From positions 1 through 49,338 of the forward strand of contig JACAEQ010000127.1 in assembly GCA_013388755.1 (NCBI GenBank): a DNA stretch of 49,338 nucleotides, given 5' to 3'. Positions within the stretch are counted from its first letter, which is position 1; the number at the start of each line of letters is the position of its first letter. A model generated the notes under the pieces. The model did no database searches and was not told the DNA's origin. It saw only the letters and a list, made by a program, of their open reading frames with translations. Source of the DNA: Chloroflexota bacterium (lineage in GTDB: Bacteria > Chloroflexota > Chloroflexia > Chloroflexales > Roseiflexaceae). A program made the translations under genes and the position numbers. This document shows, one piece after another, positions 33,368-41,020 of the stretch.

Positions 33368-34084
33368 TTAAAGATCGTCAACGATATGACGCAGGACGTC
33401 GGGAACGTCGGTAATGATCCCATCAGCCTCAAGCGCAATCAGCCGGGTCATAATGGCGGGATCATTGACCGTCCAGACATTCACGCGGTAACCGGCGCGG
33501 CGGACAAGGGGCAGCACGTGGTCAAGGAGCGGAATCTGGTAGGCCGGATGCCATGCAACGGCGCCAGCGCTTTTCAGATCGAGAAACGGCCAGCTTTCAC
33601 GGAGGCGTATATCGGGGCGAAGGGTCTGGACGCCCATCAGGTAGGCGCGGGGCAGTTCAGGCGCCACAGCGGCGATCTCAGCGAGCGCCTGGGGCCAGAA
33701 CGACGAGATCAACACCAGTTCCACGACGCGTTCATTGCGCACAAGACGGGCAACGTCAGCGCCCATGCCGGGGCCCTTGAGCTCGATATTGAGCCGCATA
33801 CCCTGATCGCGCGCGAAGGCGCATACCTCGGTCAGGGTTGCCACGCGCTCACCGCCGATGCTGAGCTGGCGCAGATCGGCAAGGGTGCAGTGCGCCACGG
33901 TCCGTCCGTGCGCTTCCCAGCGCTCCGTCGTGTCATCATGGAACACGACAAGCTCGCGATCGGCGGTGAGTTGAACGTCGAGTTCGCACATGTCGGCACG
34001 CTGGCGCACGGCAAGCTCGAACGCGCGCATCGTATTCTCCGGTGCGTATGCTGATGCGCCACGATGAGCGATCACCAGGGTCAT
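33368..34084 (-). CDS. Glycerophosphodiester phosphodiesterase (GDPD)
   Basis: A 238-aa cytoplasmic GlpQ/UgpQ-type enzyme hydrolysing glycerophosphodiesters to sn-glycerol-3-phosphate and an alcohol. Motifs: VIAHRGASAYAPENTMRAF (HRG, PEN), the metal ligands in CELDVQLTADRELVVFHDD (E, D, H), LNIELKGPG, and VNVWTVNDPAIM with a terminal DGIITDVPDVL. There is no signal peptide, favouring the UgpQ class. The ATG at 34084 has AAGGA nine bases upstream; an in-frame ATG at 34105 is less well placed. It lies 72 bp downstream of the SWIM gene, past an intrinsic terminator, so it probably has its own weak promoter. Confidence 0.93.
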   Translation of the reverse strand: MTLVIAHRGASAYAPENTMRAFELAVRQRADMCELDVQLTADRELVVFHDDTTERWEAHGRTVAHCTLADLRQLSIGGERVATLTEVCAFARDQGMRLNIELKGPGMGADVARLVRNERVVELVLISSFWPQALAEIAAVAPELPRAYLMGVQTLRPDIRLRESWPFLDLKSAGAVAWHPAYQIPLLDHVLPLVRRAGYRVNVWTVNDPAIMTRLIALEADGIITDVPDVLRHIVDDL

Positions 34085-34100
34085 AGTGTATGTTCCTTGC

Positions 34101-34136
34101 AACAAAATCCCCGCTCCAGGGGGCCGGAGCGGGGAT
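34101..34136 (-). terminator. Intrinsic terminator of the tandem-SWIM gene
   Basis: On the minus strand ATCCCCGCTCC, an 8-nt loop and GGAGCGGGGAT form an 11-bp stem (34108-34136), ending in GATTTTGTTG, 20 bp after the stop at 34156. Confidence 0.82.
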
Positions 34137-34155
34137 GGCTGGCTGATGGCGACGA

Positions 34156-34698
34156 TCAGTTCAATGCGCTAACAAGGCGCTCATCGGTGGGAATGCTACC
34201 GGGTTCGCGTGCCGCCGCCGGCAACATCGGCGCGAGTATGCGTTGCAGCGCCATGACATGCGCGCACGTGTTCCAGGTGCGGAACGTTGTGCAATCACAC
34301 ACCCAGCGCGACTCAACCAGCGTCAGCGTGTGATCGTTGTTGCTGCCACGGAACCGGGCATGCAACGAATCAATCTCGATGCGCTCCAGTTCGTGCGCAT
34401 ACCGTCGCGACTTGTCGATCATGCTGATGAGCTCGGAGTGAATGATGACCGGGCCTGGCTCGCGCGCCTCAGGCGACAGCATCGGCTCCAGCACCTTCTG
34501 CATCGTCATCACGTGTGCGCACACATGGCGCAGATGGAACACTTCGCAGTCACACTTCCAGTGACCGCCCTCAAGCCTGACCATATGCTCATTATTGCCG
34601 CCGTGAAAACGGACGGTAATCTCATCAAGTGCGATGCGCTCCGGTTCCTGCGCGTAGCGCCGGGCTTTCTCAATCTTCCCGATCAGGTCCGAGTGCAT
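34156..34698 (-). CDS. Tandem SWIM-type zinc-finger protein
   Basis: A 180-aa protein made of two copies of a module of about 80 residues, offset by 85 aa. Each module has an N-terminal helix with (K/R)RYA, a strand (F(H/R)G(G/S)NN(E/D)H), then a CxC-x8-CxH zinc site: C49, C51, C60, H62 and C134, C136, C145, H147. That spacing is typical of SWIM fingers, which mediate DNA or protein contacts. No transposase, helicase or other enzymatic domain is attached, which is unusual because SWIM fingers are commonly part of larger proteins. The ATG at 34698 has GAGGAGG seven bases upstream. The gene is preceded by a promoter-terminator unit (34821-34984) that may attenuate it, and ends in an intrinsic terminator. 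The role is unknown. Confidence 0.82.
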   Translation of the reverse strand: MHSDLIGKIEKARRYAQEPERIALDEITVRFHGGNNEHMVRLEGGHWKCDCEVFHLRHVCAHVMTMQKVLEPMLSPEAREPGPVIIHSELISMIDKSRRYAHELERIEIDSLHARFRGSNNDHTLTLVESRWVCDCTTFRTWNTCAHVMALQRILAPMLPAAAREPGSIPTDERLVSALN

Positions 34699-34820
34699 GT
34701 GCGCCTCCTCATCTATTGTATTGCCGCAGGAGCGTCAATCCGGCCAGATCCGCTTGCGCCCTGCTATGCGTCTGCTGATGGATTGCGTCGCACCGCCAGG
34801 TCTTCTCCCGCACCACGCCA

Positions 34821-34860
34821 AAAACCGAAGCGGCACAGGATCACATGATCCTGCGCCGCT
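34821..34860 (-). terminator. Intrinsic terminator of the candidate small RNA
   Basis: On the minus strand, AGCGGC and AGGATCA pair with TGATCCT and GCCGCT (34829-34860) with small internal mismatches and a 2-nt apical gap, followed by TCGGTTTTTGG. Confidence 0.7.
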
Positions 34861-34949
34861 CACGTTGCCCGATATTCACCTGGCTCTGCGATTCGCATGG
34901 CAGATGGCCCTCACTGGTGCCGCACGATCGCGCTCGTGCTTAACCTCTG
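34821..34949 (-). ncRNA. Candidate small RNA or attenuated leader
   Basis: A consensus-like promoter (34956-34984) predicts a start near 34949, and an intrinsic terminator ends near 34821, giving about 130 nt. The RNA contains no plausible ORF. Near its 5' end there is a GCACGA-GCGCGA-TCGTGC hairpin, and the terminator stem closes it. It could be an independent sRNA, or the leader of the SWIM gene if some polymerases read through. I do not recognise a known RNA family. Confidence 0.5.
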
Positions 34950-34955
34950 GTTAGC

Positions 34956-34984
34956 ATTATAGCCATCTGGACAAGACGAGTCAA
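34956..34984 (-). promoter_or_regulatory. Strong sigma-A promoter upstream of the candidate small RNA
   Basis: Minus strand: TTGACT (34979-34984), 17-bp spacer, perfect TATAAT (34956-34961). It is among the best consensus matches in the window. Confidence 0.78.
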
Positions 34985-35105
34985 GCATTACGCCAAGCCT
35001 GTTCAAAACTGCGACCGGGGCTTCCTGATGCCAAAAATCGCGCTGTATGCATTGGCATGCCGGCGCATCGCGAGGAGGCAGGTTGTCCGATCTCAACCAT
35101 TGAGA

Positions 35106-35190
35106 TGGTGGGGACGGAGGGACTCGAACCCTCACGGATCGCTCCACAAGTTCCTAAGACTTGCGCGTCTGCCAGTTCCGCCACATCCCC
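35106..35190 (-). tRNA. tRNA-Leu(UAG)
   Basis: A type II tRNA with a long variable arm. The 7-bp acceptor stem pairs GGGGATG (35190-35184) with CGTCCCC (35116-35110) with one G-T pair. The anticodon stem CAAGT/ACTTG closes the loop CTTAGGA, giving anticodon TAG (Leu, CUN codons). The T-arm has GGTTCGAGTCC. The discriminator A at 35109 is followed by an encoded CCA (35108-35106). A perfect 7-bp hairpin (ATCTCAA...TTGAGAT, 35091-35107) immediately follows and may help end or process the transcript. Confidence 0.95.
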
Positions 35191-35201
35191 ACGACGCCTT
35201 T

Positions 35202-35231
35202 ATTCTAGCATGTGGTCGGTGCCGCATGCAA
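35202..35231 (-). promoter_or_regulatory. Promoter of tRNA-Leu
   Basis: Minus strand: TTGCAT (35226-35231), 18-bp spacer, TAGAAT (35202-35207) with extended TGC. The -10 box ends 11 bp before the tRNA 5' end. Confidence 0.6.
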
Positions 35232-35260
35232 CTCAGGGCTGTCTGGTGCGTGTTCAGATG

Positions 35261-35337
35261 TACCGCCGAGCACGCAGAGGAGCGCAGAGCATGGGCCTTT
35301 TGAAATCCTCTGCATCCCTCCGCACCCTCTGCGGTAC
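35261..35337. repeat. Imperfect palindromic GCAGAGG repeat
   Basis: TACCGCCGAGCACGCAGAGG and GCGCAGAG on one arm answer CTCTGC, CTCCGC and CCTCTGCGGTA on the other, around an A/T-rich centre. This resembles the widespread ACCGCAGAGGCGCAGAGG-type interspersed repeat of bacterial genomes. The remainder of 35191-35472 is non-coding. Confidence 0.6.
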
Positions 35338-35472
35338 ATACGTGTTCGGTACATGTGTCCACTATCCGCATAATGGCCGAGAGCCTCGCTGCCACAGGCC
35401 TTACTGCAGAATCAGCGGCACCACATAACCTCGTCTGACCCACGGCTGGATGCTCCGGGCAACCCGGCGCCG

Positions 35473-36819
35473 CTATCCTCGAATAATCGCCAGTGCCTCG
35501 TCGCGGCGACGCTCCATTTCGTCGCGCGTCGTCGCCTCCAGGTTCAGGCGCACCAGCGGTTCGGTGTTCGAAGCACGCACATTCATGTGCCAGGTAGGAT
35601 ACGTCACCGACACACCATCGAGATACTCGACAACACCATCGGCGTACGCTCTGGCCAGCGCTTCCATCCGCCCACGGGGGTCGGCAACGGTCGAGTTGAT
35701 CTCGCCGGAGATAAAATACTTCGCCTCCAGCGGCGCCAGCAACGCCGACATTGACTGGCCGCTGGTTGCCAGCATCTCCATGATCAGTAATGACGGAATG
35801 ATCCCCGAGTCGGCATAATTGAAATCGCGGAAGTAGTAATGCCCGGTGACCTCGCCGCCAAACAGGGCATTTTCGTCGGCCATGCGGCGCTTGATGAAGG
35901 CGTGGCCGACGCGTTCCATGAGTGGCGTGCCGCCGGTGGCGCTGATCAAGTCGCGTACCGCCCACGAAGCGCGCACGTCATAGACGATGTTGCTGGCCGG
36001 CGCGCGTTGCAGCAGGTAGCGTCCCAGCAGCGCGGTCAGAAAATCGCCCGACACAAACCGGCCGCGGTCATCGATGACGAAGAAGCGATCGCCATCACCA
36101 TCGAAAGCGAAACCGGCCGCGGCACCTTCGGCAACCACGCGCTGCTCCAGTTCGGCGCGATTTTCAGGCTGCAACGGATCGAGACCATGGTTGGGCAGAT
36201 TGCCGTCCGGTTCGAGATAGAGCCCGATGAACTCGATCGGCAGGCGCTCATATATCCGCTGGAGTATCGGGCCGACCGTGCCATTACCAGTGTCGGCGAC
36301 GAACTTGAGCCCTTTGCCGCGCAGTCGCTCGACGTCAATCAGGCCAAGCACCGCCTCAACGAACTCGTCCGACAGGTCGAGCGATCGCATACTACCGGTG
36401 CGCGATGCCGTTGCATACGCGTCCTGCTCGACGATGCGGCGCAGATCCTGAATACCTTCGGCGCCACTCAGCAGATAGGGCATCTGGCGCACCATTTTGA
36501 AACCATTGTACTGCTTCGGGTTATGCGAGGCGGTCACCATCATACCTGGCAGGCCGAGCCTGGTACACGCAAAGTAATACTGATCGGTGCTGACCAGGCC
36601 GATATTCACCACGTCGGCCCCCTGCTCCATAATGCCGCGGGTGACAGCTGCAAAGATCGACGGCCCTGACAGGCGCATGTCGTGGCCGACAATCACCTGA
36701 CTGGCCTGGAGAAAGGTAACGAATGCCCGCCCGATGGCATAGGCGCCTTCTTCGTTCAATTCGGTAGGATAGATGCCGCGAATGTCGTAAGCTTTGAAGA
36801 TGCCGGGTGTTATCTGCAT
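35473..36819 (-). CDS. manB: Phosphomannomutase/phosphoglucomutase
   Basis: A 448-aa alpha-D-phosphohexomutase interconverting hexose 1- and 6-phosphates, feeding GDP-mannose or UDP/dTDP-glucose synthesis. The four family signatures are visible: IFKAYDIRGIYPTELNEEGA, the phosphoserine loop TASHNPKQYNGFKM (Ser near residue 96), the metal loop FDGDGDRFFVID, and the sugar-recognition GGEVTGHYYF with the C-terminal VRASNTEPLVRL phosphate site. The ATG at 36819 starts the conserved sequence and has AGGA upstream; open sequence further upstream is antisense to the SDR gene and is not coding. It likely supplies substrate to the nucleotidyltransferase and glycosyltransferases in this window. Confidence 0.95.
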   Translation of the reverse strand: MQITPGIFKAYDIRGIYPTELNEEGAYAIGRAFVTFLQASQVIVGHDMRLSGPSIFAAVTRGIMEQGADVVNIGLVSTDQYYFACTRLGLPGMMVTASHNPKQYNGFKMVRQMPYLLSGAEGIQDLRRIVEQDAYATASRTGSMRSLDLSDEFVEAVLGLIDVERLRGKGLKFVADTGNGTVGPILQRIYERLPIEFIGLYLEPDGNLPNHGLDPLQPENRAELEQRVVAEGAAAGFAFDGDGDRFFVIDDRGRFVSGDFLTALLGRYLLQRAPASNIVYDVRASWAVRDLISATGGTPLMERVGHAFIKRRMADENALFGGEVTGHYYFRDFNYADSGIIPSLLIMEMLATSGQSMSALLAPLEAKYFISGEINSTVADPRGRMEALARAYADGVVEYLDGVSVTYPTWHMNVRASNTEPLVRLNLEATTRDEMERRRDEALAIIRG

Positions 36820-36946
36820 TCCCTGTTCCTTTCTTGCGACTATCGGCGCGCGGGTGGGCGGAATGCCATACGCCGCATTCAGGTGATAGAATGCAACTGA
36901 AGTTGATGGAAGGCCTGAAGCGTCGGGCGCCGTGTGTACCGGCCCG

Positions 36947-36955
36947 ATTATAGCA
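36947..36955 (-). promoter_or_regulatory. Extended -10 promoter of manB
   Basis: Minus strand TGCTATAAT with no good -35. The leader is about 120 nt. It faces the divergent SDR gene, whose own promoter I cannot identify. Confidence 0.65.
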
Positions 36956-37009
36956 TCAATCACTGCTGCGGCAGTGTGCGTGCTGCAACGCAAACGAAGG
37001 AAACGCACC

Positions 37010-37813
37010 GTGGCACTGCGAGGCAGTCTGGTTGTCGTCACCGGCGCATCGTACGGGATCGGCGCGGCGGCGGCGCGCGTCTTCGGCAGAAATGGCGCGC
37101 GCGTGGCACTGCTGGCGCGAACCGCCGCCGCGCTTGACGCGGTCGCATACGACATTCGCGCGCAGGGCGGCGTGGCGCAGGCGTACCCGGTTGACCTGAC
37201 CGATGCGCCGGCGGTTGCCGCTGTGGCGCAGCATATCATCGCCGACCTTGGCATTCCTGACGTGCTGTTGAGTAATGCCGGCTCAGGGCGCTGGTTGTTC
37301 GTGGAGGAAACCGAACCCGATGAGGCTGTGGCCATGATGGCGATGCCGTATTTCGCGGCATTCTACATCACACGGGCGTTTCTGCCGCCGATGCTGGCAC
37401 GCGACCGTGGTCACCTGGCCTATGTCAACTCGCCGGCGTCGCTGGTTGCATGGCCGGGCGCAGCGGCATACACTGCGGCGCGCTGGGCACTGCGCGGTTT
37501 TGTCGAGGCGCTGCGCGCCGATCTCCACGGCACCCGCTTACGAGTGACATCGATCATACCCGGCCTGGTGGCAACGACCTATTTTGAGCACAACCCCGGC
37601 GTCCTGGAGCGCGCGCCCGGACTGGCACGGCGCCTCCTGCCGACGCTGACCGCGGAAGAGGCCGCTACAGCCATTGTGCGCGGCATTGCGCGCGGCGACC
37701 GTGAGATCATGATGCCGGGCAGGTTGCGCCTGCTGTATGCCGTCCATGCCGTGGCACCGAGGCTGGTACGCTGGCTTACCGTGGCGACCGGCGCAAAACG
37801 CGGCGAGCGCTAA
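37010..37813 (+). CDS. SDR-family protein with altered catalytic residues
   Basis: A 267-aa short-chain dehydrogenase/reductase fold. The nucleotide motif TGASYGIG and the NAGS turn are intact, with GARVALLART and DLTDAPAVA between. The active site is atypical: YVNSPASLVAWPG supplies the Ser, the Tyr is present in AAAYTAARWALRGF, but the YxxxK lysine is Arg (YTAAR), and the usual Asn of helix 4 is missing (MPYFAAFYITRAFLP). Activity may be altered or lost. The start is the GTG at 37010 behind GAAGGA. It ends 2 bp from the convergent small gene. The substrate is unknown. Confidence is high for the family, low for the function. Confidence 0.88.
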   Translation: MALRGSLVVVTGASYGIGAAAARVFGRNGARVALLARTAAALDAVAYDIRAQGGVAQAYPVDLTDAPAVAAVAQHIIADLGIPDVLLSNAGSGRWLFVEETEPDEAVAMMAMPYFAAFYITRAFLPPMLARDRGHLAYVNSPASLVAWPGAAAYTAARWALRGFVEALRADLHGTRLRVTSIIPGLVATTYFEHNPGVLERAPGLARRLLPTLTAEEAATAIVRGIARGDREIMMPGRLRLLYAVHAVAPRLVRWLTVATGAKRGER

Positions 37814-37815
37814 TA

Positions 37816-37980
37816 CTACGCCGCCTCGCGAAAATATTCCCCACTGATCAGCTCGAATACCAGCTGATCAAGCGTCACTTCCGCCTCGTGATAGGTCCGC
37901 GCGAAGCCAACCAGTTCGCCGTCAAGATACATGGCGTAGTCGTGCGTGTCGCGGTCGTAGATGATTTCTTTGCAGTACAT
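37816..37980 (-). CDS. Small conserved-looking hypothetical protein (54 aa)
   Basis: A 54-aa acidic protein, with MYCKEIIYDRDTHDYAMYLD and then GELVGFARTYHEAEVTLDQL, ending in FELISGEYFREAA. The composition and the GGGGAAGAG ribosome site before the ATG at 37980 support a real gene; a consensus-like promoter lies 80 bp upstream. The first half looks like a beta-hairpin and the second like a helix. I recall similar short proteins in Chloroflexota, but no function is known to me. It converges with the SDR gene with 2 bp between stops. Confidence 0.75.
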   Translation of the reverse strand: MYCKEIIYDRDTHDYAMYLDGELVGFARTYHEAEVTLDQLVFELISGEYFREAA

Positions 37981-38059
37981 GCTCTTCCCCCGATCGTGTG
38001 ATGGCCGTTGCGGCTGCCATGGACGCTGGTTCGAGGTCACCCGGTGACTGACCACCCAT

Positions 38060-38087
38060 AGTATAGCACATGTGTTCTATCTGTCAA
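38060..38087 (-). promoter_or_regulatory. Promoter of the 54-aa gene
   Basis: Minus strand: perfect TTGACA (38082-38087), 16-bp spacer, TATACT (38060-38065) with extended TGC. A second TTGACA lies at 38269-38274 on the same strand without a matching -10. Confidence 0.72.
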
Positions 38088-38210
38088 GTGTCTGGAGTGA
38101 CGCTGGTCACGCGCGCAATCGGCCAGCCAGGCGTATGCCAGGGCCCGCCCGCCCGCGGGACGGCGTTCTTTTCCGCGTTGCGACCGCCTTCCCACCGCCG
38201 GATGATTGAC

Positions 38211-38235
38211 CCTGGAGGGCGGCCCGCCCTCCAGG
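38211..38235. other. 11-bp palindromic hairpin in the 37981-38365 intergenic region
   Basis: CCTGGAGGGCG, GCC loop, CGCCCTCCAGG. It has no T-tract on either strand. Apart from this and the small-gene promoter, the 385-bp interval shows no gene. Confidence 0.5.
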
Positions 38236-38365
38236 CCACCCTGCTGGTACGCCACCGCGGACGTTGTGTCAAGTGACCCCTGCGCTTGCGGCACATGACC
38301 GGCTCGGGTATGATGTCGCTCTGGTTGTTTCTGCGTGATGTCGCTTATTGATCCAGGACGCTGCC

Positions 38366-41020
38366 GTGCGCCGTCCCGTTCGTTCTGGCATCGCCCGCTA
38401 CGCCGCTTTCCTGGCCGCGCTGAGGCGGGCGTTGCCTGGCGCGATCGTGGTGCTCCTGCTGGTATCTGGCGCGCGCGTCGCTCAACCGCACCAGCACGTC
38501 CGTGTCGCTGATCCGGATGCACGCAGGATGCTGGCTGGCTTCCACGCGCTCGAACAAAATCCAACCGATGTCTTCCGCTGGTCGCGCCCGGACGCCGCAC
38601 TGTTCCTCTCTGGCTTCGACGGGCGCCCGGCGTTTGTGACCCTGCGCCTGGCGGCGCCACGTGACGCTGGCGATCCGCCGCCGCTCCTCGTGGTGAGTGT
38701 GCGTGGCCGTTCGATGGGATCGTTTGTCGTGGCGCCGGAGTGGCGTCACTATCGGGTGCTCATCGCGACCGATCCGGCCGGTGACACGCCGTTGCTGCTG
38801 CGCACGGCCGCCTATCGCCCCGCCGGCGACGCGCGCGATCTGGGAGTGGCGCTCGCGGCGATCACTACCGCGCCGGTGCTGCACGTCGCGTGGTTTCCGC
38901 CGCCGGTGCGCGCCATCTTTCTCGGCTCGTGGCCGCTTCTCGGCTGGCTGCTGCTTGTCTGGCGCTCCCGGCCCACAGGCCGGCGCGCATCCGTCGCGCG
39001 CTGGTCGGGAGTGACCCTGCTGGCGCTACTGGCCGGCTGGGCCGCTGCATTTCCGGTGACTTCCGGCTATCTGCTGCCCACGATCGGCTGGCCGTGGTGG
39101 CCGGTGCTCCCGATTGTGATGATCGTTGCCTGGCCGTCGGTTCTCTCGGTGGTGCGCCAGGGTGCCGGCTATGCGCGTTCCGCCGCACCGCGGTCGTTCT
39201 GGAGTGGCGTGGGCCTTGCGTTCGCTGCGGTCATCGCGATGCGTCTGGGAGTATCGCCGGTCGTCGGATTTGCCATACTTGCCGCCGGGGTGGCTCTGGC
39301 TGTCACCACTATCGGCGAATGCCACGCCGGCGCTCTGGCTCACGAACGTGCAGGAGGCGTGCCGGTGCTGCGCGGCGAGGCGCTGGCGCTGGCTGGAATA
39401 ACCGCCGCTGCGCTTGTGCTGCGGCTCTACCGCCTGGATGATCTGCCTGCCGGCCTGTGGCGTGACGAGGCGCGCCACGGCCTGCTGGCGCTCCAGATCT
39501 GGAACGACCCATCCTACAGGCCGGTCTACGTGGTCGCCGGGGCGGATCTGCCGGCATTACTGTTCTACCTGATGGCGCCAGTGCTGGCGTTGCTGGGGCC
39601 GGGTGCAGGTGCCGCACGGCTGGTGAGCGCAGTGGCGGGGGCGCTGATGCCGCTGGCACTCTGGTGGGCAGCGCGGCCAGTCATTGGCGCGCGGGCGGCG
39701 GTATACGGCGCGGCGCTGCTTGCCTGGGCGTCATGGGGGCTAAGCATGAGTCGCTGGGCCTTTCCCGCGACTCTCGATCACCTGCTGGAACTGGCGGCCG
39801 TCGGGTGCATGTGGCGCGCGCTTGCGCCGCAGATGCTGTCGAATCGCGGCAACAGACGACGCGCACTGGCCGGCATGGCGCTGGCCGGCGCGCTGGCCGG
39901 CATGGCTGCCTATGCCTATCATACCGGTCGCCTGGCACCGCTTACGCTGGCACTGTTGACCGCGTTGCGTCTCGGTCGCGACGGGCGCGCCTGGCGTCAC
40001 GCAGCAGCGGCGCTCGCCGCCGCCATGATTGCCGGCCTGCTCGTGCTCACACCGCTGCTCCGATTCATCCTGGAGGATTTCGAGGGATACAACCGGCGCA
40101 CCGGCGCCGTGGCAATTGTCAACAGCGAGGATCTTGAACAGCGCGCTCCCCTGCTGTTACTGTTCAACAACGGTCTGCGCTACCTATTTATGTGGCATGT
40201 GTCAGGCGATCCTAACGGTCGCCATCATGCGCCGGGCGCGCCCATGCTCGATCCGCTGGCTGGAACGCTTCTGGCTATGGGCATCGGGCTGGCGGCGCGC
40301 TGGCGCCCGGGTACGCGCGTGCCACTGGCCTGGGTCGCACTGGCGTTATTGCCCGGCATATTCAGCACCGATGCCCCGCATGCGATGCGGTCGCTTGGCG
40401 CGCTGGCGCCGGCATGCATGCTCGCGGGTGCAGCACTCGATGGCATGCATCGTGCAACGTCTGGCGCGGTACCACGCCGCCGGGCGAATGGCGCCATCGT
40501 GCCGACGATCCTGGCCGTGAGCCTGGCATTCAATACCTGGCTCTATTTCGACGTGATGCCGCATGACCCGGCAGTGTATCGCGAGTTCGACCTGATCGAA
40601 ACTGCCATGGGGCGGGCCGCCCGGGCACCGGCGCTATCGTCTGATCCCGAGATGCAGGCGGTCCAGGTCTATCTCGACCGGCGCGTGGCCGGCAGCGATG
40701 TCGTCCGGTTCTTGACGACCGGGCTGAGGATCGGCGTTTTCGACGGTGCGCAGTTGTCACAACCGGCGGGCCGGAGCGCCCTTGTGCTGCTCCTGCCGGA
40801 CACCGCCGCAACGGAACGCGCGGCCGCCCTGGCCGCCCTCGGGCCGTCGGCCCGTGAACTGGTCGCGCCGTGCTTCCCCGATGGCAAAGCACCGCTGTTC
40901 ATCGCCTATAGCGTAGGCGACGGCGCGCAACGGTTGCTGGAAGAAACGTTTGGCCCCTACCTGCCGGTCAGCAGAAATTCGCCATACTCCGCAGCGATGG
41001 TAAAACCCAGGCGCCTGTAG
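38366..41020 (+). CDS. GT39/ArnT-like integral membrane glycosyltransferase
   Basis: A protein of 884 aa from the GTG at 38366 (a TTG at 38348 is possible). About a dozen hydrophobic segments, a soluble region around residues 40-170, and a C-terminal soluble tail. The central segment LRLYRLDDLPAGLWRDEARH carries the Asp-Glu pair expected in the first external loop of PMT/ArnT-type (GT39, GT-C) enzymes, which transfer sugars from polyprenyl phosphates outside the membrane. Further support comes from WGLSMSRWAFPATLDHLLEL and YAYHTGRLAPLTLALL. The last 64 bp overlap the 3' end of the convergent acetyltransferase gene. It is longer than typical GT39 proteins because of the N-terminal domain. Acceptor unknown. 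Confidence 0.82.
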   Translation: MRRPVRSGIARYAAFLAALRRALPGAIVVLLLVSGARVAQPHQHVRVADPDARRMLAGFHALEQNPTDVFRWSRPDAALFLSGFDGRPAFVTLRLAAPRDAGDPPPLLVVSVRGRSMGSFVVAPEWRHYRVLIATDPAGDTPLLLRTAAYRPAGDARDLGVALAAITTAPVLHVAWFPPPVRAIFLGSWPLLGWLLLVWRSRPTGRRASVARWSGVTLLALLAGWAAAFPVTSGYLLPTIGWPWWPVLPIVMIVAWPSVLSVVRQGAGYARSAAPRSFWSGVGLAFAAVIAMRLGVSPVVGFAILAAGVALAVTTIGECHAGALAHERAGGVPVLRGEALALAGITAAALVLRLYRLDDLPAGLWRDEARHGLLALQIWNDPSYRPVYVVAGADLPALLFYLMAPVLALLGPGAGAARLVSAVAGALMPLALWWAARPVIGARAAVYGAALLAWASWGLSMSRWAFPATLDHLLELAAVGCMWRALAPQMLSNRGNRRRALAGMALAGALAGMAAYAYHTGRLAPLTLALLTALRLGRDGRAWRHAAAALAAAMIAGLLVLTPLLRFILEDFEGYNRRTGAVAIVNSEDLEQRAPLLLLFNNGLRYLFMWHVSGDPNGRHHAPGAPMLDPLAGTLLAMGIGLAARWRPGTRVPLAWVALALLPGIFSTDAPHAMRSLGALAPACMLAGAALDGMHRATSGAVPRRRANGAIVPTILAVSLAFNTWLYFDVMPHDPAVYREFDLIETAMGRAARAPALSSDPEMQAVQVYLDRRVAGSDVVRFLTTGLRIGVFDGAQLSQPAGRSALVLLLPDTAATERAAALAALGPSARELVAPCFPDGKAPLFIAYSVGDGAQRLLEETFGPYLPVSRNSPYSAAMVKPRRL

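Noticed and set aside
36820-37335. Long N-terminal extension of the manB reading frame
   Set aside because: It is antisense to the SDR gene, Ala/Ser/Arg-rich and lacks a ribosome site; mutase homology starts exactly at the ATG at 36819.
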